Source: JAGTRP01 sp035255045 (GTDB lineage: Bacteria > Pseudomonadota > Gammaproteobacteria > Burkholderiales > Rhodocyclaceae). Taken from it: 64,000 nt of DNA. The stretch is from NCBI GenBank assembly GCA_035255045.1, contig DATFAA010000007.1, positions 1-64,000 on the forward strand, given 5' to 3'. Positions within the stretch are counted from its first letter, which is position 1. The number at the start of each line of letters is the position of its first letter. Of this stretch, positions 55,283 through 63,373 are shown piece by piece. The translations under genes and the position numbers were made by a program. The notes under the pieces are model-generated. The model had not been told where the DNA came from, did not search any database, and saw only the letters and a program-made list of their open reading frames with translations.

Positions 55283-56374
55283 ATGAGCCTCAAGTGCGGC
55301 ATCGTCGGCCTGCCCAACGTCGGCAAATCCACCCTGTTCAACGCCCTCACCAAGGCCGGGATCGCAGCGGAGAACTACCCCTTCTGCACCATCGAGCCCA
55401 ACGTGGGCGTGGTTGAAGTCCCGGATAACCGCCTCAAGAAGCTGGCCGAGATCGTGAAGCCCCAGCGGGTCCTTCCCGCCGTGGTGGAATTCGTCGACAT
55501 CGCCGGCCTGGTGGCCGGCGCCTCCAAGGGCGAAGGCCTGGGCAACCAGTTCCTGGCCAACATCCGGGAAACCGATGCCGTGGTCCACGTGGTGCGCTGT
55601 TTCGCCGACGACAATGTGGTGCATGTGTCCGGCAACGTCGATCCCCTGCGGGACATCGAGGTCATCGACACCGAGCTGGCCCTGGCCGACTTGGCCACCG
55701 TCGAGAAGGCCCTGAACCGCTACCGGAAGCCCGCCCAGGCCGGCGACAAGGAAGCCAAGCTGCTGGTGGCCGTGCTGGAGAAGTGCTTCGCCCAGCTCGA
55801 CCAGGGCAAGCCGGTGCGCGCCCTCGACCTCTCCAAGGAAGAGCAGGCCAACCTGAAGCCCTTCTGCCTCATCACCGCCAAGCCCGTCCTCTACGTGGCC
55901 AACGTGGCCGAGACCGGCTTCCAGGACAACCCCCACCTGGACGCGGTGCGGGACCATGCCAAGGGCGAGAAGGCCGAGGTGGTGGCGGTCTGCGCCGCCA
56001 TCGAAGCCGAGATCGCCGACCTGGACGACGACGAGAAGCAGGTCTTCCTCGAAGACCTGGGGCTGGAAGAGCCCGGCCTCGACCGCCTCATCCGCGCCGG
56101 CTACAAGCTCCTCGGCCTGGCCACCTACTTCACCGCCGGCGTCAAGGAAGTGCGGGCGTGGACCATCCACCAGGGCGACACCGCCCCCCAGGCGGCCGGG
56201 GTCATCCACACCGACTTCGAGCGCGGCTTCATCCGCGCCCAGACCATTTCCTACGACGATTTCGTGGCCTGCGGCGGCGAGACCGGCGCCAAGGAAGCCG
56301 GCAAGATGCGGGCGGAAGGCAAGGACTACGTGGTCCATGACGGCGACGTCATGAACTTCCTGTTCAACGTCTAG
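55283..56374 (+). CDS. ychF: Redox-regulated ATPase YchF
   Basis: This 363-residue Obg-family protein has GLPNVGKST (9-17), DIAGLVAGASKGEGLGNQFL and a C-terminal TGS domain (TYFTAGVKEVRAWTIHQG). YchF prefers ATP to GTP and binds ribosomes. The 3' end overlaps the convergent sensor-kinase stop by 4 nt. Confidence 0.96.
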   Translation: MSLKCGIVGLPNVGKSTLFNALTKAGIAAENYPFCTIEPNVGVVEVPDNRLKKLAEIVKPQRVLPAVVEFVDIAGLVAGASKGEGLGNQFLANIRETDAVVHVVRCFADDNVVHVSGNVDPLRDIEVIDTELALADLATVEKALNRYRKPAQAGDKEAKLLVAVLEKCFAQLDQGKPVRALDLSKEEQANLKPFCLITAKPVLYVANVAETGFQDNPHLDAVRDHAKGEKAEVVAVCAAIEAEIADLDDDEKQVFLEDLGLEEPGLDRLIRAGYKLLGLATYFTAGVKEVRAWTIHQGDTAPQAAGVIHTDFERGFIRAQTISYDDFVACGGETGAKEAGKMRAEGKDYVVHDGDVMNFLFNV

Positions 56375-57471
56375 CCCGGCAGGGGAATCCTGATGCCGAC
56401 CCGGCAGCCCATGCCGGGCCGGCTTTCCACCTCTGCCTCGCCGCCCAGCATGCGGACCCGCTCCCGGATGTTGAGGAGGCCGAAGGAACTGCCCCCGACA
56501 GCGGCCGGATCGAAGCCCCGGCCGTCGTCCCGGACGGAAAGCTCCAGCACGCCGCCGTCGCAGGCGAGGACGATATCTACCCGGCGGGCCTCGGCATGGC
56601 GCACGACGTTGGTCAGGGATTCCTGGACGATGCGGAAGATGGCCGTGGCCAGGGCATCTTCGAGACTCACCTCGCTGTCCGCCGCCAGGGAGCAGGCCAC
56701 GCCGGTGCGGCGCTGAAAGTCCTGCACCAGCCACTCCAGGGCCGGCACCAGCCCCAGGTTGAGGACCGACGGGCGCAGGCTGGTCGCCACCTGGCGCACG
56801 GTGCCGATGGTGTGTTCCAGCAGTTCACGCATCTGTGCCAGGCGCCTCTGGGCTTCGCCGGCGCAGCCCAGCTCCATCGCCAGGAGGGAGAGATCCATCT
56901 TGAGGGCGGTGAGTGAGGAGCCCAATTCGTCGTGGAGCTCCCCGGCGATGCGCTTTCTCTCCTCCTCCCGCACCGCCTCCCGGTGGGTAGTGAGCTTCTG
57001 CAGCCGCAGGTTGGCCGCCGCCAGGTCGGCGCTGCGCTCCCGGACGCGCTCTTCCAGGCAGCGCTGGAGGTCGTGGAAGGCCAGGTGGTTGGAAACCCGG
57101 GCCGCCACTTCCTCGCTGTAGAAGGGCTTGGTGATGTAGTCCACCCCGCCGCTCTTGAAGGCCTGGACCTTGGCCGCCCCGTCGTCGGCAGCGCTGATGA
57201 AGATCACCGGGATGTCCCGGGTCGCCGCTTCCGACTTGAGCCCCTCGCACACCTCGTAGCCGTCGGTGCCCGGCATGTAGACGTCGAGGAGGATGAGGTC
57301 GGGCCGCACGACCCGGGCCTGGAGCCAGGCGGTGTCGGCATTGTGGGCGAGATGGACGGTATGGCCCTGGGCTTCCAGCAGCGCCATCAGGATTTCCCGG
57401 TCGAAGGCGCTGTCGTCCACCACCAGGATGGTCCTGGCCCCGCCATCGATTGTCCGCCGCTCTGACCTCAA
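56371..57471 (-). CDS. Response regulator fused to NarL-type histidine kinase
   Basis: The 366-residue protein has an N-terminal receiver domain (12-130; phosphoacceptor Asp63, Lys115) and a short coiled coil. A HisKA_3 dimerisation domain carries His180 in AGELHDELGSSL, and a HATPase follows with ESLTNVVRHA and DDGRGFDP. It is cytoplasmic with no sensor domain. A receiver ahead of the kinase suggests that it is switched by another kinase and then phosphorylates a LuxR-type regulator not present in the window. The start is a TTG after GGGAGG; no ATG gives the complete receiver. Confidence 0.88.
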   Translation of the reverse strand: MRSERRTIDGGARTILVVDDSAFDREILMALLEAQGHTVHLAHNADTAWLQARVVRPDLILLDVYMPGTDGYEVCEGLKSEAATRDIPVIFISAADDGAAKVQAFKSGGVDYITKPFYSEEVAARVSNHLAFHDLQRCLEERVRERSADLAAANLRLQKLTTHREAVREEERKRIAGELHDELGSSLTALKMDLSLLAMELGCAGEAQRRLAQMRELLEHTIGTVRQVATSLRPSVLNLGLVPALEWLVQDFQRRTGVACSLAADSEVSLEDALATAIFRIVQESLTNVVRHAEARRVDIVLACDGGVLELSVRDDGRGFDPAAVGGSSFGLLNIRERVRMLGGEAEVESRPGMGCRVGIRIPLPG

Positions 57472-57570
57472 CCTGCCTCCCTGGGGTCGTCCAAGACTGT
57501 GGTTATGGCTTTTTCATACAACCGCTGAATTAAACCATTTTTCGGCCCGGCGCAGCAGCGCCTGTCGGCC

Positions 57571-59070
57571 TCAGCGCATCACCCGCCGCCATTCGGCTTC
57601 GAAGTAGCGCACCAGGACCTGGTTGTTGAGCCGGTTCACCTCCGCCGGCACCCGCTCCATGTCGGCCGGGAAATGAAAGAGTGAGGCCGTCGTCTCGGGA
57701 GTCAGGAAGCGGGTCGGCACCGGGTAGGACGCCGGCGGAACGTAATCTTCCCCGCCGGCCAGGATGTAGCCCCACTCCCCGAAGGACGGCACCAGGGCAT
57801 GGTAGGGCGCCACCTTGAGGCCGACGCTCTCCAGGGTGCCGACCACGCACCAGAAGGACTGGCGGGCGTAGAGGGGCGAAGTGGATTGCACCACCAGCAG
57901 GCCGCGGGGGGAAAGGCGCTTCGCCAGGAGTCGGTAGAAGGCCGAGGTGTAGAGCTTGCCGAGGGCGAAATTGGCCGGGTCGGGGAAATCCACCACCACG
58001 AAGTCGAAGATGTCGCGGCTATCCTCCAGCCATTGCAGGGCGTCGGCGTTGACGACCGTGACCTTGGGGGAATTGAGGGCGTCGCCGTTGAGCGCCGTGA
58101 GCATGGGGGCGGTGGAGAACAGCCGGGTCATGGCCGGGTCCAGGTCCACCAGGGTCACATGCTCCACCCCCGGATACTTGAGGATTTCCCTCACCGCCAA
58201 GCCGTCGCCGCCCCCCAGCACCAGCACCCGCCGAGCCCAGGGCAGGCTGGCGAGGCCGGGGTGCACCAGGGCTTCGTGGTAGCGGTACTCGTCGTGGGAC
58301 GAGAACTGCAGGTTGTTGTTGAGGAAGAGCCGCAGGTCGTCCCGCCAGCGGGTGAGGACGATGCGCTGGTAGGGCGTGGACTCGGCATGGACGATCTCGT
58401 CGGCGTAGAGGTGGGCCTCGGCCAGGGAGGAAAGCTGCCCCGCCCCGGCGAAGCCGGCGGCCAGGATGCCGAACACCGCCCAGCACTGGACCAGCAGCCA
58501 GGGCCGCTCCGGCAGCTGGTCGCGGAAGAGCCGCAGGGCCCAGAAGGCCACCGCCACGTTGAGGAGCCCGAACAACAGCCCGCTGCGCACCATGCCCAGA
58601 TGGGGCGCCAGCAGCAGGGGAAAGAGGATCGAGACTGCCAGGGCGCCCAGGTAGTCGAAGCTGAGTACCTGGGACACCAGGTCCTTGAAGGCCAGCTCCC
58701 GCTCCAGGATGCGCATCACCAGGGGGATTTCCAGCCCGACCAGGACCCCCATCAGGAATACCACCAGGTAGAGCGCCAGCTTGAAGGGTGCCGCCAGCCA
58801 GGTGAATACCACGAACAAGCCCGCCGCCGAGAAGCCTCCCAGGAGCCCGACCATGAGTTCGATGCGGATGAAACGGCCGACCAGGTCCCGGGTGATGAAT
58901 TTCGACAGCCAGGAGCCGACGCCCATGGCGAACAGGTAGGTGCCGATGACCGTGGAGAACTGGGTGACCGAGTCCCCCAGAAGATAGGAGGACAGGGCCC
59001 CGGCGATGAGCTCGTAGGCCAGTCCGCAGGAGGCGATGACGAAGACCGAGAACAGCAGGGCGTGGCGCAT
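57571..59070 (-). CDS. Polyamine aminopropyltransferase-like protein with membrane domain
   Basis: The 499-residue protein has about seven membrane helices (1-210) followed by a spermidine-synthase-like SAM-binding domain (about 230-480) with LVLGGGDGLAVREIL, VTLVDLDPAMT, and VVVDFPDP. The active-site aspartate text is close to that of spermidine synthases. The family is sometimes annotated SpeE-like and clusters with DUF350, DUF4178 and SPFH genes, as here. The ATG at 59070 starts the first membrane helix (MRHALLFSVFVIASCGLAYE); earlier in-frame codons overlap the small gene. The amine substrate is unknown. Confidence 0.85.
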   Translation of the reverse strand: MRHALLFSVFVIASCGLAYELIAGALSSYLLGDSVTQFSTVIGTYLFAMGVGSWLSKFITRDLVGRFIRIELMVGLLGGFSAAGLFVVFTWLAAPFKLALYLVVFLMGVLVGLEIPLVMRILERELAFKDLVSQVLSFDYLGALAVSILFPLLLAPHLGMVRSGLLFGLLNVAVAFWALRLFRDQLPERPWLLVQCWAVFGILAAGFAGAGQLSSLAEAHLYADEIVHAESTPYQRIVLTRWRDDLRLFLNNNLQFSSHDEYRYHEALVHPGLASLPWARRVLVLGGGDGLAVREILKYPGVEHVTLVDLDPAMTRLFSTAPMLTALNGDALNSPKVTVVNADALQWLEDSRDIFDFVVVDFPDPANFALGKLYTSAFYRLLAKRLSPRGLLVVQSTSPLYARQSFWCVVGTLESVGLKVAPYHALVPSFGEWGYILAGGEDYVPPASYPVPTRFLTPETTASLFHFPADMERVPAEVNRLNNQVLVRYFEAEWRRVMR

Positions 59071-59080
59071 GGCGGCCCGC

Positions 59081-59230
59081 TTACTTGTGGTAGACGCGGC
59101 TGCTGCCGCTGCCACCGGAGCCGCTGCCGGAATTGGCGACGTTGTCGAACAGGTTCCAGCCCCGGGACTGGGCGTAACCGAAAAGCAGGAGGGCCAGGAT
59201 GCCGGCGATGAGGTTGAATTTGTTGAACAT
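59081..59230 (-). CDS. 49-residue membrane micro-protein
   Basis: This ORF is 50 codons with stop TAA at 59081-59083. The protein has one membrane helix (NLIAGILALLLFGYAQ, 6-21) and a Gly/Ser-rich tail (NSGSGSGGSGSSRVYHK). The ATG overlaps the DUF4178 gene stop (TGATG) and the stop lies 10 nt before the aminopropyltransferase-like ATG, so it is tightly inside the operon. The function is unknown; it could be an assembly partner for the membrane protein downstream. Confidence 0.7.
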   Translation of the reverse strand: MFNKFNLIAGILALLLFGYAQSRGWNLFDNVANSGSGSGGSGSSRVYHK

Positions 59231-61164
59231 CAGTCGTCCGAATCGTCGCCGGAATCGTCATCGGCCGCCGGCGCGTGGTCGCTCTCCGCCCAGCGGCCGG
59301 CCTCGAAGGCAGCGTGGCGCAGGTGGCTGAAGACGGGGAAAAGGGCGAGGAAGATCATGACGAGCACGTAGTTGGACCAGCCGGCGCCGCCGCTCGTGAC
59401 CTCGATGGTGTCCCGCACCGGCACCGGCTTGTCGGGGGCGAGGTCGGGATCGACGGCCACGTAATAGATACCCGGCGGAATGTCCTGGAAGACCACCTCG
59501 TCCTCCCGGGAGCCCTCGGACCAGCTGCCGTCGCTGTCGGTGCCGGAGTAGTAGGAAACCTCCCGGACCGCCGGCCAGGCGGCGCCCTTTTCCTTGTCCA
59601 CCAGGGTGAGGTTGAGGCCGACCCAGTTGTTGTCCAGGTCGGTGCGGTTGGTGACGGTGATCTTCCGGGGCTTGCCCTTGACCTCGAAGGCCGTCGTTGT
59701 GGCTGTCTCCTCGACCGCCTGGGGCGAGAACACCAGGTCCTGGCGCAGGAGGCGCTGACCGCCGGCGGCGAAGAGGAAGGCCACCTGGATGGCCAAGGCA
59801 GCCAGAGCCAGGGCCGAGAACAGGCGGCGGGTCCGGCGGTGGGTATCCTGCCAGGGGTTGGGCTGGTTGGCATAGATGCCGACAGGTTCCGGCAGTGGCG
59901 CCGGCAGGCGGAAGGCCGCCCGGATGGATTCCGGCGCCGCATAAATGCCCCGCGACCAGGAAATTTCCCTGTCCGTGCTTTCCCGGGACAACATGAGGGG
60001 AGGCGCCACGTAATCCGCCCCCCGGTTGGTCTCGCCCCGCCGCACCCGCCAGGTGAATTCGCCGGCCACCTGGATGACCTCGGCCGCCGAGGTGGTGGCG
60101 AAGTGCTTGTAGACCTGGCCCTCGTAGGTCACCGCCGCCTCGTCGCCCCGGTGGTTGGGATGGCGGGAGAGGACGTCCACCACGTTCCAGTGGCCGTTGT
60201 ATTCGGTCAGCCAGCGGTAGGCACCCTGCTCCCCGGCCAGCAGGTACTCCCGCCAGTCGTAGGCGACGCCGTCGGACTTGCTCTCCTTGACCAGGAAGCC
60301 GATAACCTCCACCGGCCTGCCGTCGAGGGTGCCCTGGGTGCCGATGGGCAGGCGGGGCACGTACTTCTCGTCCTTCGGCCCCAGGGCCTTGGAGAGGAGC
60401 TGGTAATTGCGGTCCGAGGTATCCACCACGGCACCGCAGCCGGCACAACCGACGGCCAGGATGTCGGCGGAACGGGCGGACAGGGGCGCGCCGCAGCTCG
60501 GGCAGCGAAAGACCTGGGCCGCCACCGTCGACTCGGGGATGGCCATGCCTTCCCGCAGGCCGGTCATCCCGAGGGACTCGAAATCGACGGCGCCGCCGAT
60601 GAAGAGCAGGGGCGGGTCTTCAGAATAGTCGAGGGTGGCGAAGTGCTCGCCGCCCCGCAGGTCCACCACCGGCGCCCGGTAGCCCGCCCCCACCTTGAAG
60701 GGCAGCTCCCCCTGGCCGGCCACGCATTCGGCTTCCTCGATGTCGGTCACCGTCCATGGCCGGCTGGCCATGACGAAGCGCTGCCCCGGTTTCAGTGCCT
60801 CGAACTCGGGTAGCGGCTCCTGGACCGGGTGCAGGAAGGAGACGACATATTCGCCGCCGGCCTCCGACAGCCAGCCGGTGCGCTGGTCGTCGAACAGGAC
60901 GTGCCACTCGTTCCAGAGGCCCTGGCTGTACCTGAGCTGGATGCGGCCGATGAGGGCGAAATGGATGCCCTGCCACTGGCCTTCGGCCCCCAGCTGCAGC
61001 GGCGAGCGGTCCTCCGCCAGGGCGGCCATCTTGCCGATATCCTCGAGAGCCTGGTCATGGCGGACCAGGGTGCTCTGGCAATGCTCGCAAACGGCGAAGA
61101 TGGAGGCCGCCGACTTGAAGGCGACGGCCGCGCCGCAGGAAGGGCAGGAAGCGGTTTGCGCCAT
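59230..61164 (-). CDS. DUF4178 protein with zinc ribbons
   Basis: The 644-residue protein has two zinc-ribbon pairs (CPSCG...CEHC at 7-33 and CPSCG...CAGC near 220-240), each followed by a DUF4178-like beta domain. There are one or two C-terminal membrane helices, and an acidic end. The family is of unknown function and consistently sits with DUF350, SPFH and spermidine-synthase-like genes. It starts 7 nt after the SPFH gene stop and overlaps the micro-protein gene. Confidence 0.85.
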   Translation of the reverse strand: MAQTASCPSCGAAVAFKSAASIFAVCEHCQSTLVRHDQALEDIGKMAALAEDRSPLQLGAEGQWQGIHFALIGRIQLRYSQGLWNEWHVLFDDQRTGWLSEAGGEYVVSFLHPVQEPLPEFEALKPGQRFVMASRPWTVTDIEEAECVAGQGELPFKVGAGYRAPVVDLRGGEHFATLDYSEDPPLLFIGGAVDFESLGMTGLREGMAIPESTVAAQVFRCPSCGAPLSARSADILAVGCAGCGAVVDTSDRNYQLLSKALGPKDEKYVPRLPIGTQGTLDGRPVEVIGFLVKESKSDGVAYDWREYLLAGEQGAYRWLTEYNGHWNVVDVLSRHPNHRGDEAAVTYEGQVYKHFATTSAAEVIQVAGEFTWRVRRGETNRGADYVAPPLMLSRESTDREISWSRGIYAAPESIRAAFRLPAPLPEPVGIYANQPNPWQDTHRRTRRLFSALALAALAIQVAFLFAAGGQRLLRQDLVFSPQAVEETATTTAFEVKGKPRKITVTNRTDLDNNWVGLNLTLVDKEKGAAWPAVREVSYYSGTDSDGSWSEGSREDEVVFQDIPPGIYYVAVDPDLAPDKPVPVRDTIEVTSGGAGWSNYVLVMIFLALFPVFSHLRHAAFEAGRWAESDHAPAADDDSGDDSDD

Positions 61165-61171
61165 CCAGGGC

Positions 61172-62191
61172 TCAGACGAGCTTCTTCAGCAGCTCCGCCT
61201 TCTTGGCCTCGAATTCCTCCCGGGACAGGATGCCCTTCTCCATGAGCCCATGGAGTTTCTCGATGGTCGCCACCACCTCGTCGGCCGACACGGTGGCCGG
61301 CGCCGCCGCGGCGGGTGCCGTCTGGGGCTGCATGGCCTGGGCCATGGCTTGGCCCATCACCTGGCCGAGGCCGACCCCGGCGCCGACGCCGGCTCCCAGC
61401 CCCGCCATGCCGCTCTCGTTCTGGGCCGCCAGGGGAATGCTGTTGGCGACCTGGTACTGGGTGTAGCGGCCCATGTCGCCGATGATGTTCATGCTGATCC
61501 GCTGGTCGAGGACCTTCTGCAACTCCTCGGGCAGGGAGACGTTCTGCACCACCAGGGAGTCGAGGGCCAGGCCGAAGTCGGCAAACACCGGCGCCAGCTT
61601 GTCCCGCAGGCGGGCGCCGAATTCCTCCTGGTTGGAGGCCATGTCGAGGAAGGGCACGCCGGACTCGGCGAAGAGGTCGGTCATGCTGCCGATGAGGGTG
61701 TTCCTCAGCTGCCCCTCCAGCTCGTCCCGGGTATAGATGTCCCGGGTGCCGGAAATCTTGCTGTAGAAAGCCTTGGGATCGACCACATGGTAGGAGTAGA
61801 TGCCGAAGGCCCGCAGCCGCACGACGCCGAACTCCTTGTCCCGGATGGTGATCGGGTTGGGGGTGCCCCACTTGCGGTCGAGCTGGGTGCGGGTGGAGTA
61901 GAAATAGACGTCCGACTTGAAGGGCGACTCGAAGAGCTTGTCCCAGTTCTGCAGATAGGTGAGCACCGGCAGGGTCTGGGTGGTGAGCCTGTACATGCCC
62001 GGCTGGAAGACGTCGGCGACGGTGCCTTCGTTCACGAACAGGGCCAGCTGGGAATCCCGCACTGTGAGGCTGGCGCCGTACTGGATCTCGAAATCCTGCA
62101 TGGGGAAGCGCCAGGCCAGCACACCGTCCTGGTCCTCGGTCCATTGCAGGATGTCGATGAACTGCTTCTTGATGAAATCCATCAGTGACAT
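61172..62191 (-). CDS. SPFH-domain protein with C-terminal SHOCT-like helix pair
   Basis: The 339-residue protein begins with a virion-core/YdjI-type SPFH domain (about 1-255; AWRFPMQDFEIQYGASLTV, VQNVSLPEELQKVLDQRIS). A glycine/alanine-rich linker and a short SHOCT-like motif (IEKLHGLMEKGILSREEFE) end it. There is no membrane anchor. Such proteins bind membranes or scaffold other proteins; the C-terminal motif often mediates oligomerisation. It is 17 nt after the DUF350 gene. Confidence 0.85.
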   Translation of the reverse strand: MSLMDFIKKQFIDILQWTEDQDGVLAWRFPMQDFEIQYGASLTVRDSQLALFVNEGTVADVFQPGMYRLTTQTLPVLTYLQNWDKLFESPFKSDVYFYSTRTQLDRKWGTPNPITIRDKEFGVVRLRAFGIYSYHVVDPKAFYSKISGTRDIYTRDELEGQLRNTLIGSMTDLFAESGVPFLDMASNQEEFGARLRDKLAPVFADFGLALDSLVVQNVSLPEELQKVLDQRISMNIIGDMGRYTQYQVANSIPLAAQNESGMAGLGAGVGAGVGLGQVMGQAMAQAMQPQTAPAAAAPATVSADEVVATIEKLHGLMEKGILSREEFEAKKAELLKKLV

Positions 62192-62208
62192 GGCGGGCTC
62201 CTTGGGAA

Positions 62209-62610
62209 TCAGACGATGCAGGCGGCGTTGATGAGGCCGACGCCGATGGAGAGGGAGGCGATGAATACCCCCGAGGCCAAGCGGCCCTTGGGAATGTCGG
62301 CGGCGATCTGGGGCAGGATCACCCGGCAGGCCAGGAACACCGCCAGCTGGATGAGGCAGGCCAGGGTTCCCCAGCCCAGCATGGAGCGGAGGTTATGGCT
62401 CACCGCCACCGCCACGGCCACCGGCAGGGCGATGCCGAGCAGCGCCCCCCCCAGGCTCACCGCCGCGGCGACGTTGCCCTGGCGGATGAGTACCAGTTCG
62501 TTGTAGGGAGTGATGACGGCGTAGACGGTCAGGAAGACCGTCAGGAGGGCGATGGCCACCGCGAAGAATGACGCGAAGGCCAGCAAATTGTTGATTATGG
62601 TGTCGACCAT
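62209..62610 (-). CDS. DUF350 membrane protein
   Basis: The 133-residue protein has four membrane helices with the DUF350 pattern (FFAVAIALLTVFLTVYAVIT; NELVLIRQGNVAAAVSLGGA; CLIQLAVFLACRVILP). The family is of unknown function, thought to be channel-like. GGGGTAGGGATGG is at the start; the longer upstream frame lies in coaX. It is the first gene of the DUF350-SPFH-DUF4178-SpeE-like operon. Confidence 0.85.
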   Translation of the reverse strand: MVDTIINNLLAFASFFAVAIALLTVFLTVYAVITPYNELVLIRQGNVAAAVSLGGALLGIALPVAVAVAVSHNLRSMLGWGTLACLIQLAVFLACRVILPQIAADIPKGRLASGVFIASLSIGVGLINAACIV

Positions 62611-62662
62611 CCCTACCCCCTTTTTTGGCTCCGGCGCATCGTAGTCCTTGCCATGGGGATAT

Positions 62663-63373
62663 TCAAGCCAGATGGAAGAGGCCGTCCAGGACCAGGGTGT
62701 CCACCTGCCTGGCCGGCAGGGCGAGATGGTCCATGAGGAGCGGAGCCGCCCCACCGAAAACCAGGCACTGGGCGCCGGGCCGTGCCGCGATGCGGCCGAA
62801 GGCCCGCTCGATGGCGCCCAGCTGGGCCTCCAGGCAGCCGCTGAAGATGGCGTCGTCGGTGCAGCGCGGGAAGGCTTGGTGCCGGCCCTCGGCCAGGGGC
62901 AGGCCGGCCGTGTTGCGGGCCAGGGAATGGCGCATCAATTCGAAGCCGGGAAGGATGAGGCCGCCCAGGAAGGTGCCGTCCCCATCCAGGGTGTCGATGG
63001 TGGTGGCGGTGCCGGCGCCGACCACCAGGCAGTCGGTCTGCACCAGGTGGCGGGCGCCGACCAGGGCGCACCAGCGGTCGACCCCGAGGCGGCCGGGCTC
63101 GACATAGCTGTTGGTGACTCCACCTGCCTCGGCTGCCGAGGCCACGAAGGTGAGACGCTGGCGCCAGCGCTCGAAGGCCCGCTCGATGGCCCCGGCCGCC
63201 AGCGGTCCCGCCACATTGGCGACCATGATCCGCTCGGGCGCCGGCAGGTTCTTCAGGCGTGCTCCCAACTGGCCGATGTCGGCCTGCAGGAGGGCACCCT
63301 CGGAAAGCCACAGATCGCCGTCCCGCAGGCCCCATTTGATGCGGGTGTTGCCGCTGTCGATGCAGAGGATCAT
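62663..63373 (-). CDS. coaX: Type III pantothenate kinase
   Basis: The 236-residue protein starts MILCIDSGNTRIKWG, with ATP-site Asp6, and has GVDRWCALVGAR and GTATTIDTLDGDG, all CoaX signatures. It phosphorylates pantothenate in the first step of CoA synthesis. The ATG at 63373 overlaps birA (ATGA), a pairing conserved in betaproteobacteria. Confidence 0.95.
   Translation of the reverse strand: MILCIDSGNTRIKWGLRDGDLWLSEGALLQADIGQLGARLKNLPAPERIMVANVAGPLAAGAIERAFERWRQRLTFVASAAEAGGVTNSYVEPGRLGVDRWCALVGARHLVQTDCLVVGAGTATTIDTLDGDGTFLGGLILPGFELMRHSLARNTAGLPLAEGRHQAFPRCTDDAIFSGCLEAQLGAIERAFGRIAARPGAQCLVFGGAAPLLMDHLALPARQVDTLVLDGLFHLA

Noticed and set aside
59071..59115. N-terminal extension of the aminopropyltransferase-like protein
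   Set aside because: The extra residues overlap the 49-residue gene out of frame and are low complexity; the ATG at 59070 directly starts the first membrane helix.
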